Assembly (NCBI RefSeq): GCF_910592395.1
Contig: NC_088315.1
Location: forward strand, 4,280,501-4,344,500
From: Lineus longissimus
Taxonomy: Eukaryota; Nemertea; Pilidiophora; Heteronemertea; Lineidae
Direction of reading: 5' to 3'
Length of the DNA: 64,000 nt
Positions 40,474 through 55,209 of this stretch are shown here, in pieces. Made by a program: the position numbers and the translations under genes. Below the pieces are notes generated by a model that saw only the letters and a list, made by a program, of their open reading frames with translations, did not search any database and was not told the origin of the DNA. Within the stretch, counting starts at the first letter, position 1. Every line of letters begins with the position of its first letter.

Positions 40474-43256
40474 TTTATTTTCATTTTCGATTACAGTTCA
40501 CGTATACATATATCATTTATCAATAAATGGGTTTACAGTTATCAGATGGATGCGCATTCTGAGTACAAGCCAATCTTCTTGAAACCAGCACTTGTTTGAA
40601 TTCCAATCAAGTAACAAGCAAATTAGATATGGAGGACATGGTTTCAGTCAAGAGTGTCTCACATTTTGTATGTGATTGGTAGGGAAAAAGCGGAGCAACC
40701 TCTGGGAAAGCGGAGAGAAAATGACATAAAAATAATAGAAATTTTACCAATAACTTATCACGTCCTTCTCCCCCAACCTTATTTCACATTACCGTATATA
40801 AATCCAACATGGCTCTTCCGCATTTGTTCCATTAATTAGGATATACCTGGCACAAAACGCTGTTATCCGCAATCAATTCCAACAACCTTCACTGGAGCAC
40901 AAGCCGAGGGCATGTTAACAATAAATCTACAAGAAATGCAGTTATACACAATGCTGTAATCATTTATCATGATTGCAAATTTGCTGAAACTAGGTATCTA
41001 TAGTATTTGTATATCTCTCTACAGAACGGCAATATCGAAATTTATATTCAGTATATATTCCCGCGATTGGCAACTTTCAAATTCAAGTAAAAAGTTTTCA
41101 ACTTGATGAGCCAGTCCATGAATGAAAGGAAAGATCAGATTCACACGAACAACAGCTTATACAGAGTGTCCCAGAAATGTTGGAAAAACACTACGCGGCT
41201 GCAAATGCCCTCAGCTGTTTTCATAGCTCCACTATATAAGATTTTTATTCATTTTAATAAGATAATGGGTGTATTTGTGACAATGCCTCATGCATTATGA
41301 TACACAGGAAGTTTCAAAATCAAAGCTGTACTGTCACCTATCTAAAATGCACCGCAATTTCTTTTTACATGTTAAAACTGGAACACTTTTCCCACATTTG
41401 GGCTCCAATGTTATTTGGAGTCGAGCACGATTCTATCTTCTAATACTATGCATATAGAAAATTATTGCATAAACTTGAAATCTAAATACATAACTGCTGT
41501 TATCAACTAGAAGAAACATACACCCAGTAAAGTTCACCAGGAGGAATGATCTTCCAGCAACATGATGAGATGGATTCAGCCAACAATGCTTTATATAGGA
41601 GACAAATATTTGACTTTAATTATTGTAACTGGTTTGTTTCGTCAGAACAAGCAATGTACCTCATATCCATGTCAATAAACAGATACATGTAAATAATCAT
41701 TGGTCTGACTGGGTAAAATGATAAAATGTAAAGTTCAATTACCCAAACCCCCTCATTCTAAATATCCCCAATCCCTGACTATACAAGGAAAACCTGGCGA
41801 TAACCACTATGCATCTCTTTCGATCTAACAAGATGTTGAAAAGACATTACAAGAATGTCCCTGTTTGCCATGGGTACTGTATGTAGCAAACAAGGCATAT
41901 TCCCTTGGAGCCGGAAGCACTACCATTTTCGTCGCGATGAAAAGCTCAAAAAGTACATTTTCATTTTTGAGTTTTAGAGTTAGACTTCAACATATTCAAA
42001 GACATGCTTTCTGAGAGTACCATTCTAAAGCAACACACACTAAGGAGGCAAAAAATACCACAAATGCGATAAAACAGGGTACTTTCATGCCATCAAAAGG
42101 TTGAACAATACATTCTTTAATTGTTCTTCTCTGACTTTAATCCTGAATTTAGTCCAACATTTCCCATTCATTAATTTACCACTGGATTGGTTTCCACGAA
42201 CACTACAGGTTCAAAAGCCAAGGCGGCGAAGAAACCTTACAATGATTTTGGAACCCACATAGTTGTTTCCATTATACTAGAATAAGACCAAGGCCAGAGA
42301 AGATCAAGTTACTGAGATGCCCGAGTCCTGAGTTATATTTTCCATGACAGCAGCAGTCTGACTGCATCACAATATCTAACATGGAGTGGTCCTCACCAGC
42401 CTGATCTAGCAGTGATCTTTTATGTGTTACGAGGCTCGTAAATTATCATTCAATTATGGAAATGCTTGGCTTATTTCTGCAGATATAGTGAAAACTTTTG
42501 TTGCCTCAAAATATAGCATACATCATAAGTCATCGATAGATCAGGGGTGGACATCACAGAAATATATATCAAATACATTACCCAAACTGATGAGATCAAC
42601 ATGGTATGAATACAGATCAGCCATGTCAACCTTATCAACTTAGAGAAATCAGAGGCTGAGAAAAGGTGATACAAAATGTGGGTCAATTGAGTAAATATAG
42701 ATTTCACCTCCCCATTTTGGAAGGCTCCCGAAAAATAGTGTTTCCTTTCTGGAAGGACACCTTTTAATTTTGGAAGGATCCCCATGAGGGATTGCAGTCC
42801 TGAACCCGATACACCCCCTTCACATACATCGCTGTCAGGCGAGACCGCCTGCAGGATAGATAATTTACAATGTCCTCATTCCAAAGAGTTAGACAGGAGA
42901 CCACACAATCTCACAATATGTTAGTTATCAACAGAGTCCCCTATCCCAAAGTGTTTGCACAGGCCTGCACTTTAATTTCTAAATCCCAAACCACGACTTT
43001 GAATAATGCACAATTCAGTACTGGTAATCACTGAAGACATTTTTCACCTGCTTTATAGCCAATTAGCATGGCCCTCACGTGAAGCGAAGAGAAATTTGGA
43101 AACCATTTACACCAAGTGCTTGCAGTGCGAGTCAAATTGTGTTGAATTTGAAGCAGTGCTTGAGGAGGTAGAGACATGCAGGGGGCCGATGCAAGAGTAG
43201 GTTACCCCAGAAGTTTTATTCTGCTTAAAAAGGAGTCCCAGTGATGTCGATTTGGC
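40474..43256 (-). other. Probable 3' UTR of the Pil1-like gene
   Basis: TTTATT at 40474-40479 (AATAAA on the gene strand) is a candidate end signal, which would give a UTR of about 2.8 kb. The segment is AT-rich, and I see no gene in it. A shorter UTR with unrelated intergenic DNA cannot be excluded. Confidence 0.35.
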
Positions 43257-46215
43257 TCACATCTTGGCAGCACCCAACATGCTCGATATATCATCCTCGT
43301 AGTCACTATCCCAGCGATTTCCATCAAAGTCTTGTGATGGTGGCGGTGGAAGTTGTACTTGTTGTCGAGGGGAGAGCTGCCTGATAGGCCGGGGTGGGGC
43401 CTGCTGCTCGAGATCGAGGCTGAGCTGCTCGTTGTAGAAGTCACCGGGTGTGTACGGTGGTGGGGGCTCATTGGGATCATCTGAAACACACACAAAAATA
43501 ATATTACCCGTTTGTTGTTCATTTGGGATTTCCTCTTCTCATCTTTCAATTAACCAATGGAGCAACTAGCTGACATTGTAAAAAGTCGGAGGAGGCCACG
43601 ATTGAAGTTGTGCATCAGGCAAGGGTGCAGGTGACTCACTTGAGATATTGTGTCTGTGTCGGTGAGATTGTCGGTTACACTGCCTAATCTTCTCCTTCGC
43701 TTTAATCACATATTGTTTAGTAGCACCTGAGCCTGAAAACAGAAATAAAGATAAACACAAAATGTTTGTTTAACAAGTTTACTAGAGCATCTCTGTCCAA
43801 CACTAAATCAAAATGTGTGTGGAATACAGCAGTCATGAGCAATACACACCCCTAACTACATTTAAGGAGTGAGAAACTGCATGGCTGTAAATACCTCATC
43901 TTTTGTTTCATTCCTGCATGAACAGTAATAGCAGCAGACGAGAGTCACCCTGGTACAAGAACTTACCAGTATATTTGATATCCTCTAAATCCTTTTCTTG
44001 TCCATCTGGAAGCTGATAGGAGATGTCCTACAAACAAAACATAAACATAAATGTTAGTTATTGATAAAAACACGACAGCTAATACAAGGTTTGAAATTGA
44101 TCAAATTAAGAAGAACCGTCCGAAAAAATTCACAAAGCTGATTCCGAAGACAGCAGCCGTAACTTACACGTTGAGCTTCATGAATGATGTTGGTCTTCCT
44201 TCCTAATTCGATGTAAGCTTCAGAGACCTTGGTGACGCCTTCCTTGAAGCGGATCAACTTCACTGCTTCATTCTCTCTTATCCGGTCAGCCACTGAAACA
44301 GTTCACAAGGATAGAAAGAACTTTAATTTTCTCCATCCTTCCTTTTTCCTCTTCATCGCAGAGCTTGTTCTTATTCAATGCAGATATAAATCTAAGGTGG
44401 ACACTCCAGGGCATGCTAGTCATTACTAACAAAATTGAAGAATTGGTTTTACTGAATTGACACCAAAAATTATCAGACTAAATCATTGCAGAGAAACTTT
44501 ATGAACAAACCTAATCAAAGCATTAAAATCTTAATGTCCAATCAAACTTACATTCTAGCTGGGCGAGATCCTTTGCTCTCTCTGCCTGGTCAAGTTTATT
44601 CTCTAAGTACCTAATTTCTTCATTGGTAGCTTTCTGGAAAAGTGACAGAAGAATTGTTTTGGAGAAAAATAATGTTTTTGGTGTTTGGAATAACAATGTG
44701 GCTGTGAGTGTGAGTGTGAAGGTATGTATGCTGGAGAACGCCGAGAAAAATTCAATTTACAATGACCGGACTTGCGCAGCGTTTCAAAAGCGACTTCATG
44801 TCCATTTCACCTTTGCTGTCAAAGACTACCAGAAGTTGCCTTTTCTCGACTTCTTTTAAATTTGATAGATAGAAAATAGATGTTTTACCTTAGCTGCCTT
44901 TTTTAACTCTTTCTTGATCTTAGATTCCCGTTGTTCACAAGTTGACTGAAACAAAAGGTTTTGAAATATTACCGTTTCTGTCTGAAAAAGAACTCGAGTG
45001 GAACCTCCCTTAGCGATTGTTTCCATTCAATATGACCTCTCTTAACAGGACACCTCTCTATTACGGACAGCACTTGTCAGTCCCGATGGTGTCCTTAGTA
45101 GAGAGGTTTTACTGTAACTCCAAATCCAAGAGTATAATACAACATTTGAATAAGATTATCTCTACCAGTGGCATCCAACATGAAATTTACGATACGAATT
45201 AGAGAGTATGTGGTCAAATCTTTCATGACCTCCAAAGTTGTTGTGACTGCCTCACATGTAAGTGACATTGAAACCTTTGCTATTCAATCTCTCATTAGGG
45301 TTTTCCATCTCAAACAAAATCGGTTAAAGCCACTTCAAAATGAATGTCATATTTGGCGTACTCTATGACATACTCACCAAGTGATTCCTTGCTTGATCAA
45401 CATGCCGTTCACCTTCCAACACCATCTCAAACATCTGCTTGAACACCTTCAAGTGCTCTGAAAATTCTCTCTGTACCTCTGTGTAGATGAGGTTCAGCTC
45501 CATCATCTGGTTGACGACATCTTGGATTGCGCGGTTCTGTTCGTTGGAGGCCCATTTTACCATATACTGACAAGCTGAAGATGAAATATCAAATAATCGA
45601 TTGATATTTCATAGAAATTGATGAGAACAGTGAAAATTCGAGACCAGAGAGTTGGCACGTTATAGTTGGGAATTTGGACCTGGCCCATTCCAATGGTAAC
45701 GATAACTTTAAAAGAATAGAAAATCGTCATCCATGCACATAAACTTACAAGCTAGCCTGAATGATTTTGTGTCTTCGCAAGTACTAAGACTTCACTGATT
45801 GTGAATCTTTGGACTCTGTCAAGTCTTTGACATTAGTCGACTCACTTCACTCATCTCCATCTACTTGTCCACTTGCAGCATCAGTGTAATGTAGGTTAAG
45901 TGGTGGGATTGGTGTTATCACAAGCTCATAATATGTACCTGAATTTTGAGCAGCAGCAAAAGCCTTCGCAGAATTTCTCACATCTTTCTGTTCAGAAATC
46001 ACCATGTTGAGATCTCCATGGCCTCCACCAAGGGACATAAATCGGACGCCACTCCTGGAAGATTGTGAGCAAAATACAGCATTAAAAACAACAATCACGC
46101 GTCAGAATGGTGGTTGAATATTCAAGGAACAATTATAAGGGGTATATTTATCAATCGAAGTAGAATAAATGGTGTATTTTAGCTACCTTCGAACAGCTTT
46201 TGCAGCTTTATCCAT
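43257..46215 (-). CDS. Coiled-coil protein resembling eisosome BAR proteins Pil1/Lsp1, with PPxY tail
   Basis: Nine exons: 46215-46187, 46054-45939, 45574-45378, 44945-44889, 44633-44552, 44292-44168, 44027-43967, 43732-43640, 43480-43257 (TGA). They give 327 aa with all phases joining. The N-terminus is short and basic (MDKAAKAVRRSGVRF). Residues about 30-235 are almost entirely heptad-like helix, for example IRYLENKLDQAERAKDLAQ and RENEAVKLIRFKEGVTKVSE. Next comes GATKQYVIKAKEKIRQ, a His/Arg patch, then EPPPPYTP (a PPPY WW-domain ligand), PPPPSQDF and an acidic end. Segment order and spacing recall yeast Pil1, a membrane-bending BAR protein of about 340 aa: basic amphipathic start, helices, an IEVLEQELVRAE-like helix, an EASKQIIIDAE-like helix. 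This is from memory, not alignment. Another BAR-type protein is the alternative. Function unproven. Confidence 0.6.
44997..45116. mobile_element. MITE-like element with imperfect terminal inverted repeats
   Basis: The left end agtggaacctcccttagcga pairs with the right end, which read inward is tacagtaaaacctctctac then taaggac. An internal cacctctctattacggac copy gives extra pairing. At about 120 bp with no coding capacity, it sits in the third intron of the Pil1-like gene. Related copies are at 1412-1500 and about 22156. The DNA-transposon type (pogo/Tigger-like ends) is a guess. Confidence 0.5.
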
Positions 46216-46941
46216 TTTGGTGTTTTTCTTCTCTGTATTGGTTGGGTAGAAAATACAGACCTTCAATCAATTAGTGAGTCGAATTCCGACAAGATTTTCA
46301 CTTCATTCTTCGTGTTCACATATTCAAGTTCAATTTCTGTTCAATATTTGACACAAACAAGCATTATCAAAGGATATAAGAAGATTTTCATATCGTATTT
46401 TTTCCAAAAAACAATATTCTGGGAAGATTTAAAGGGCTCCGTTCCGTATTCCGAGTTTGCTTTTTCTTGGTCCCCATCAGGGCACCTGTCCTCCCAATCT
46501 CCCGGCGCCGGGCCAAATGTCCAATTTACATGCACCCGCTGAAATTGTCACATGACATAGCCCAACAGTGGCAGAGACAGTAGGTCGAGTGAGACTTAGC
46601 ACCATTGACGACGCTTGGAGAATGCTGTCCTCAAATCAGCAATTCTAGCAGACAGCAATATAGGCCTACTCCCTGCTGTCAGTCATGAAATTTGCAGAGC
46701 ATACTTCCAAGAAGAGAACTTGGACCTACATCTAGCTCTTGGTTAATTGAATTCAAATATTCACATTTTAATAGCTAGGCCTACATGTATATCACCGACC
46801 AGTCCAGTATGATGGAGAACTGCGAGTCGGAGACATAGTCACAACCAGACAAGAACCATGAGAAGACAGCTGTTCAAAATCAAGGGGCAGCTTCTAAGTG
46901 CTCATTAATGATAATACAAACTAAGATATATAAATATACAG
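46216..46941. other. Upstream region of the Pil1-like gene and spacer to GTPBP10
   Basis: No gene was recognised. The promoter of the minus-strand Pil1-like gene should lie here. The local GC-rich patch cccggcgccgggcc at about 46500 is the only obvious feature. Confidence 0.4.
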
Positions 46942-47221
46942 TTTATTTACATCATGTTACAGACTTGCTTTGCACAACCAGTATCCATCCCAAAAAGGCC
47001 TTCTCCAATACAATGGCTAAGGCCATCATTGGAACCAAATTTCTGTATCACATTTACAGCATAAAGCCAGTTGACAAGAGGACAAGACAGTTGTTATACT
47101 TGACTTTATAGATCTATATCAATATGTAAAGCTTACTAAAATGTGGACCAATGGGACCTGAGCCTGAGCACACATTTTTGGCAGTCAAGTGATTTTCATT
47201 TGAGACAACTAATGAGAGACA
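46942..47221 (-). other. GTPBP10 3' UTR
   Basis: TTTATT at 46942-46947 reads AATAAA on the gene strand, about 275 bp below the stop. No coding signal is seen. Confidence 0.5.
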
Positions 47222-50200
47222 TCACACAAGTTTTGTCTTTGACCTTTCCGTTGGCATTTCAATAGGTTTAATTGTCCCTTTTCTAAGAAGTTCTGTGTGT
47301 TCTGCTTCATATCGTTGATCTGCATAATAGTCCAGTACTTCTCGAACCCTGCTCTGGAGCCATCCAACTGAATCCTTCTTTTTTGCAGAAATATGTACCA
47401 CATCATCAAATTTCATCAACTGCTTCGGGCGGAATGTGTCATCAAGTTCTTTGATCAGTTCTGAAGAAGAAAATTAAAAAAACATGGTTTATCTTGTAGT
47501 ATTCTACTTGAACTTGAACTCATATACATAACACTGTTGTTACTAACACCAAAGACCATGATCATTCGTGAATAATTTGATACTTACTCTCCACATGCTC
47601 CAGCTTGTCTACCACTTCATGCAGTTTTTCTTGAGCTCCCTCCATATCAGTTTTATTCAGAGCTAATATCGCTGGCTTTTCAAGTAATTCAGGCTTGTAT
47701 AGCTCCAACTCCTAGAAGGCAATAGAACTTTGTCACAGAATGCAAAACATGAAAAATAGCTTGGACTTTGATAACGTAAATGAACAGGTTGTAAAATAGA
47801 ATAATTCTCAACAGACTTACTGGGTCTGAAGGAACCTTGTGCAGCTCACATAGATTCAACCAATTCTGCCAATCACTTCCAACCTTGTAGAGTATATGAG
47901 GGGAGAAGAGAGCAACACTTCAAGCCATATAGATGTTTCACCAGGATTATTGTAAAGCAATCCAAGTGGAGTGAATTTCCTAAGGTCACAGACACATACC
48001 TTATTCAGCAAGAGGATTGTTTCAAAAGCAGTTCGGTGTGGATGTTCATTACTCAGTTGGAATCCAAACACATCAACAACAAGCAGCAACATTTTTGTCC
48101 TCTCGACGTGTTTCAGGAAACTATGGCCCATGCCAAAGTTGACATGAGCTCCTTCAATCAAACCAGGAAGATCCGCAACAGTGATCTGAGAAAAATGAAA
48201 GAAGTACTTATGTCATATAATCTCTCAAAACTAGTTAGGCGTAAAGCAGCATGTAAGGGACCAAACTATAGCACACACAAGAGGCAGGCTTTCAGACAGA
48301 TTTTGTAAAAATTTACTGTTAAAAGATACAGTAAATAATCTAAGTACACATCCCCTCCCCACATAATAGGAGAAGGCTATACTACCTACCTGTCTGTTAT
48401 CCTCATACATCATGGTTCCAAGCTGAGGTTTTATGGTTGTGACTGTAAAAAGAATATTAGAACAATAATAAAATGACAAAGAAGTCCTAAATCTAAAATT
48501 TGTTGGTGAATTTTACAAGTAGCGAGCACTGGGCTGTAAAGTGAATTCATTGCCTTAAAATTGAAGAGGAAAAGCAGTCATATTTTTATAATTTTTTAAA
48601 TAATTTTCCTTTGGACTATCTGCCAAGAGTATATTTACTGGAATAGAGGAGAGGTGTTCTACTCACAGGGGTAATTTGCAATCTTTGGCGCTGCTCTTGA
48701 AACTGCACCCAACAATGTAGATTTTCCAGCATTTGGGAAGCTACAAGCAAAGAATAAAATTCAGTCTTGAATTCGTTCAAGAGATGTGGTTGTTAAAAGG
48801 AACATGTGATAAACCTAAATTTAAGCATTCTGACCAGGTGCTTTCCATCAGCATTATGACTCCATAAACTATTTAAGTCACAATCAAAACCATAATTTTG
48901 CTACCTATTTCCAAGTATTGATGATACAGGAGGCACAACTTAAAAGTGATATGGAGAGTAAGGAGATTAATGCCTCTGGCAGGTGACATGGTCCTTTCCC
49001 TCTACATATTATGGCATCTCATTAACTCTCTCATCGTACTTCGCCTGACTTTGCCGATCAGCAGTTGCCACTTTGTGATACTGCAAACAACAGAGTAACA
49101 AGAAGCCTCACCCAACTAATCCAATGTCAGCTATTAACTTTAGATCTAACGTGATATTTCGACTGACACCTCTCTGTCCAGCAAAGTTGTTCTCCGGACC
49201 ACCACCAATGCCACCCGTTGCCACCTTCACCTTCATACCAACTTCATTCATGTCACCTTAAAGGGAAAAACACTAACAGTATTAAGTTAGTGAAAAAATT
49301 CCATTGGTATCCAGTAATTTTTTTATTTTATAAAACTCAACTGAGAACTAGGTGTCACAGCATTATTTCAGTTATTATTTATTTATCAGTTAAAAGAATG
49401 CGTCATTGACATACCTATGGCTTTGCCATTGTCGAGTCTGATGCATATTCCTGTGGGAACTGGTATTTCTAGGTCTTGCCCAGGTGGTCCCATAAGTCGA
49501 TGAACCCTGAAAGATTAAAAGATAATTGGTCCTGGGACAAAAAGGTCAGCTTTGACCTTGAGAATGAGATGTTTATCACTGTAATGGATTAAACATTCCA
49601 AAACAAGTTACATTATTCATTTGATACAACGATAATTGATACTAAATAAAAGACCAGCGTTTCTTTGTTCGAGACACTGAGCGTGACAGCAGAGACCATT
49701 GGGATGCTTCAAATGGCTTGTTCTTCATAATTTTTTGTCTGGTTCTAGCAGAGTGAGTATTTTTAGATACTTTGGACTTACTTTCTAGTTGTCCTCACTT
49801 TTGATCAAAGTACTCACTTGCTATTGCCACCAGCCTCTGCAGTGTACTTCTGCTTTGGACACTTTGCCTTTACTGACTTTAGGGACAGATGCTTCGATGC
49901 CACCACATACACATCACCACCTCTTCCACCAATGCCACCATATTTTGGGAAGCCTTGACCTCCGGAGCCCCCTTTCACATTAATCCTCAGGCGATCAATG
50001 AAGCTGGTTTGTTTTCTCTGTAAAGTATGAAGTCATGAGTGAGAGACTGGAGTTGCCAGACAGGCATGCCCAAATGAGAATAGACTACTGACTGGGCAAC
50101 AATTAAATTACCGTTCAAAAACACATCACGATCATTGAAGAGAGATGAAAGACACGATCACTGCCTGAATTTTTACCTTGAGACTGATTGAATATGGAAA

Positions 50201-50426
50201 GATCTGCCAATTTATGAAGTTCTGCTCCAGTGGTAGTGTTGTATCTTTATTTACCATGCATTGCATGTGCATTGGTGATGCATGTGCAGTGCAGTGCATT
50301 TTCATTTCTTTGCATTGGACACTTTGTAGAAGAGAGCACAAAATGTAATCAAAGGCAAGTTCAACTCACAACAGCGGCTTTTCCCTTCGAAAACACAGCA
50401 TTAGCTATTCTAGAAACAAGAACCAT
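47222..50426 (-). CDS. GTPBP10: GTP-binding protein 10 (Obg family, mitochondrial ribosome assembly)
   Basis: An Obg-type GTPase that assists assembly of the mitochondrial large ribosomal subunit. Nine exons: 50426-50370, 50017-49818, 49506-49415, 49256-49112, 48740-48667, 48442-48390, 48185-48000, 47711-47588, 47460-47222 (TAG). All phases join, giving 389 aa (human 387). The first exon is a short basic leader consistent with mitochondrial import. The glycine-rich Obg domain follows ([26 protein letters not shown]). G motifs are intact: GFPNAGKST (G1), [10 protein letters not shown] (G3), NKTD (G4) and ISAKK (G5). [13 protein letters not shown] and [19 protein letters not shown] match GTPBP10 rather than MTG2/GTPBP5. 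The start ATG is the only one that puts the leader in frame. It is divergent to the dispanin gene. Confidence 0.95.
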
Positions 50427-52007
50427 GATCAGTTGTTATTTCTGAGTGTGAAAAAACATGGAATTTCGCATTGTTCGGGCGGTCAGCATGGACATGGGCG
50501 CTGACATCTTGAAAATGAACGACTCCTATCGCAATTTCTAGGCAATGTCAGCCGGATGGGAGCAACTTAAAATGTGGTAGTGGGAATACTTGCCAAATGG
50601 CAAAGCGAGGCTGCACCCCAGCTTTTTGGCTGATCATGCTTGGTCCCCCAATTCTGTGGTACGGCCTCGTTTTGGGATTTGTCGTAAAACGTCACTGGGG
50701 CTGAAGTCTATTAATAGATGGGGATGACCATGGAGCGGATCGAGGCTAATTCGTTGTTTCCCCTATTTGGCGTAATTTAGGTCTGGTTAGGGAGTTTTTC
50801 CCAAATGTACGCGATGATGACGTGCCCCATTAACAGGACGTAACATCTATTTTAAAATGCGTTTCCAAAGTGAATGCATGAGGACAACCCATTTGTGTCG
50901 TATATCACTGGAAACGCCCGATTCCCCTGATTCTGCAGGATGTTAAATCGGGCATTTCATTTCTTTAAATAAATCATAAGCGTCGGATTTGCTCCTAGCT
51001 CTGTTCACCATCCCAAATGGCAATATTGCCAATTGGGCCGGACAATCACGAAAAACCGCAAATATTATACATTTCTTCCTGAATAATTCTTACAGTGACC
51101 ATTCTCCCATGAAAGAGAGTTGCTTACGCTACACAAAAATCAAAAAAAATCGAGGGTCAACCATTGAACTTTAGAGATATGTTGAATTTTGCACATTAAA
51201 TCAGCGAAAAACGCACCAACTGGCACTGGACGGCATTTCAACACGGGGCCGACGCACATCCCAAGTAAGTTCAGTGTACACATACGTCGGCAACAACAGT
51301 AAATGCGTAGTTTCTTGTTAACTGCCTATTGAGTAGCGCTCTAGGTTTCAGAAACTCCAAAAAACATGTATTTGCCAAAACAACTGCTGACTCAAAACTG
51401 ACAAACTGTGAGGACCGAGAAATCAATGATTTTAGGATGAGACCTAGGCCCTATGCCGCAGCGTCATTGCATGTAGCCTATGTACGCAGATCGACATACC
51501 TGTGCTTGATGCAGCGGGTGGACAAGGTTACTTTCATTATCTTCATTAAGCACCTTGTTCCCAGGTATTTTACGGGGTTTTTGCACCTCGTCGCACTTTC
51601 GCGAGCGGGCCTCCCGTCACAAAAACCATTTGATTTACTCTGCTTCTTACGAAAATAGTCAGCACTATAGGTAGTTAACCATGGTAATGGTAGTTGTTTC
51701 CTTTCTGTTTAAAACTTAGGGCTTATTTTTGAAAACTTTATTTAGAGTGCGTGCGTGTGCTAGACTAACAGGTTTTGAGGGCCAAAGTCATCATCAGCCA
51801 CATTGGGCATGGGGTGAAGCTTGTCGCGTACTGCGGTACACGTCAGAACTTTGGTTTCATGGTTTCCCGCAAGAAGAATGAGAAGGTCACCTGACATAGG
51901 GAATTCTTCAGTCCGTCATTAACGCATGCGTCATGAACACTACCACTTACCACATGAACAAGTGCTGCCCCCATCGGTGGTAAAAGTCAATCCGAGCGAA
52001 AGTAAAT
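50427..52007. promoter_or_regulatory. Divergent upstream region of GTPBP10 (-) and the dispanin gene (+)
   Basis: 1.6 kb without a recognised gene. It should hold both promoters. The longest frame (109 codons at 51329, +) has no family look. The region is somewhat more GC-rich than the surrounding UTRs. Confidence 0.4.
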
Positions 52008-53465
<1,458 letters not shown>

Positions 53466-55209
53466 TCAGCCCAGTGATAACACATGGTTTGTTTGCCCTA
53501 AACCTGGATGGAGCCAGAGCTTACAAATCTGTAATCAACTCTGCATTCATTTGGGCATTTTATGGTAAAAGTGGCATGTGAGAAGGGAATATTAAAGCCG
53601 AAGCCATATTGTTCAAAATTGAAAAAATGGATAATTGACTTTTAAGATTTTTCTGATTCAAATACAAATTTCAGATTCTTAGCAAACAAGCATGGGCCTT
53701 ACCGTGTTGGTCCGAACATCAAATCGACAAATGGAGTCTAAACAAAAAATTTGTGGTAAATAGCTATAATGATTCCCCTTTTTGGTAACAGGGCACAGCA
53801 CCATTATGCCTTGACTAAGAATTGATTTTTCACACAGAAGAGCTACAGCATGCAAACATTATATTACGACAGCCTGGAGCTAGTTGACAGACTAGGATGA
53901 TACCGTACAAGTAGAATCTACTTATTCAGCAATGATATTATGTTAATTTAGAGCACGTTTTATTAAACAAGTCAATGTCTTCTGAGGTCTGTAAAATTCC
54001 CTGTTCTACATTTCAAAATTCGATTTGAATTTGTTTTTCTTAGATTTCTTCTGCTAATGATACTGGAGGTTTTTCCTCAGATTTTAACTTTATGCATTGT
54101 ACAAATCAACCCCCGATCTTATTTTTTTGATAGGACATTGTCTTTATCCAACTATTACATGTTAGTATTGTATCATGCATAATTAACACTTGAAAAAAGT
54201 ACAGCTGACGTCACGATTTGTGTGTAATGCCACCTGAACCTTTTTAAATTCTTCGCTTACATGTTTTATCTCTTTGCAATTACATGCCCCAATGCGTAGT
54301 CAAAAGCTGCGTGAAATTTCAAAATGATACCTCCAATTACTTGCTAGATTGAAAGCATTTTATTTGAGCTTGAGCTGGGTTTATAAACTGACTACACTTA
54401 GTAGAACTAGTCGATAGCCTTGTGTACAAATCCACTTTTTAACAGTTAAAATAGAGTAGGTCATGTCCTAAATTGAAAATCTCTATGTCACATAGGCATT
54501 TTATCATGAGGTGCCATTTACTTCTCATTTAGAGGCCAGTGTGTTAACATTTCTGTTCTAATGATGAGAAAGAGGATGTTTGCCAATAAACATGAGTCAT
54601 GGTGTACTCGACCTAGGAGATAAAAATGTGATATTGTGTATCAGCACAGGTATACAGCCTGAAGGTAAATGTCAAATGGTTGGCACAGAGTTCATGTCAG
54701 TATACATTTTTCTGAGCAATGGTAATTATAATGCAGTGACAAGGCATTGTCATTGCGCACGAAAATAATTATGTCCTTAGTTCGGTGCTAAATCATGATT
54801 GATTTGAATTGTTTCAATATTTTAATTTTGTTAAACTTTGTCAGTTGTTCACGAAGTTTTCTTTGATGCATTTATCTTCAAGTTACCTTACTTTTTCTGT
54901 TACATGTTTCTATAGACTGTCAGACACGACAAAAGCAGAACCCAACAGATGGGACTGCTGTTACCCGGAAAGATATTTGCCGCTGGTTTTGATATGTAGT
55001 TGCCTACCTGTCACCTGGCATCTGTCGATTACAATATATTGATATGTCCTCATTTGCTGATTATTATTTCCTTCAAGTACAGACAATATAACAATGCCAT
55101 TTCATTGATTTACATAGTTATACTGCACATGTTAGGCTAATCTGTCTGCAGTGGTTTATAAGATTTCTCTATTTCTGACTGAAATATAAAACTAAATGTA
55201 TACAATAAA
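53466..55209 (+). other. 3' UTR of the dispanin gene
   Basis: AT-rich non-coding sequence, with AATAAA at 55204-55209 as the likely end signal. Upstream, in the last intron, a run of about 15-20 G with few interruptions occurs at 53045-53071. Confidence 0.5.
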
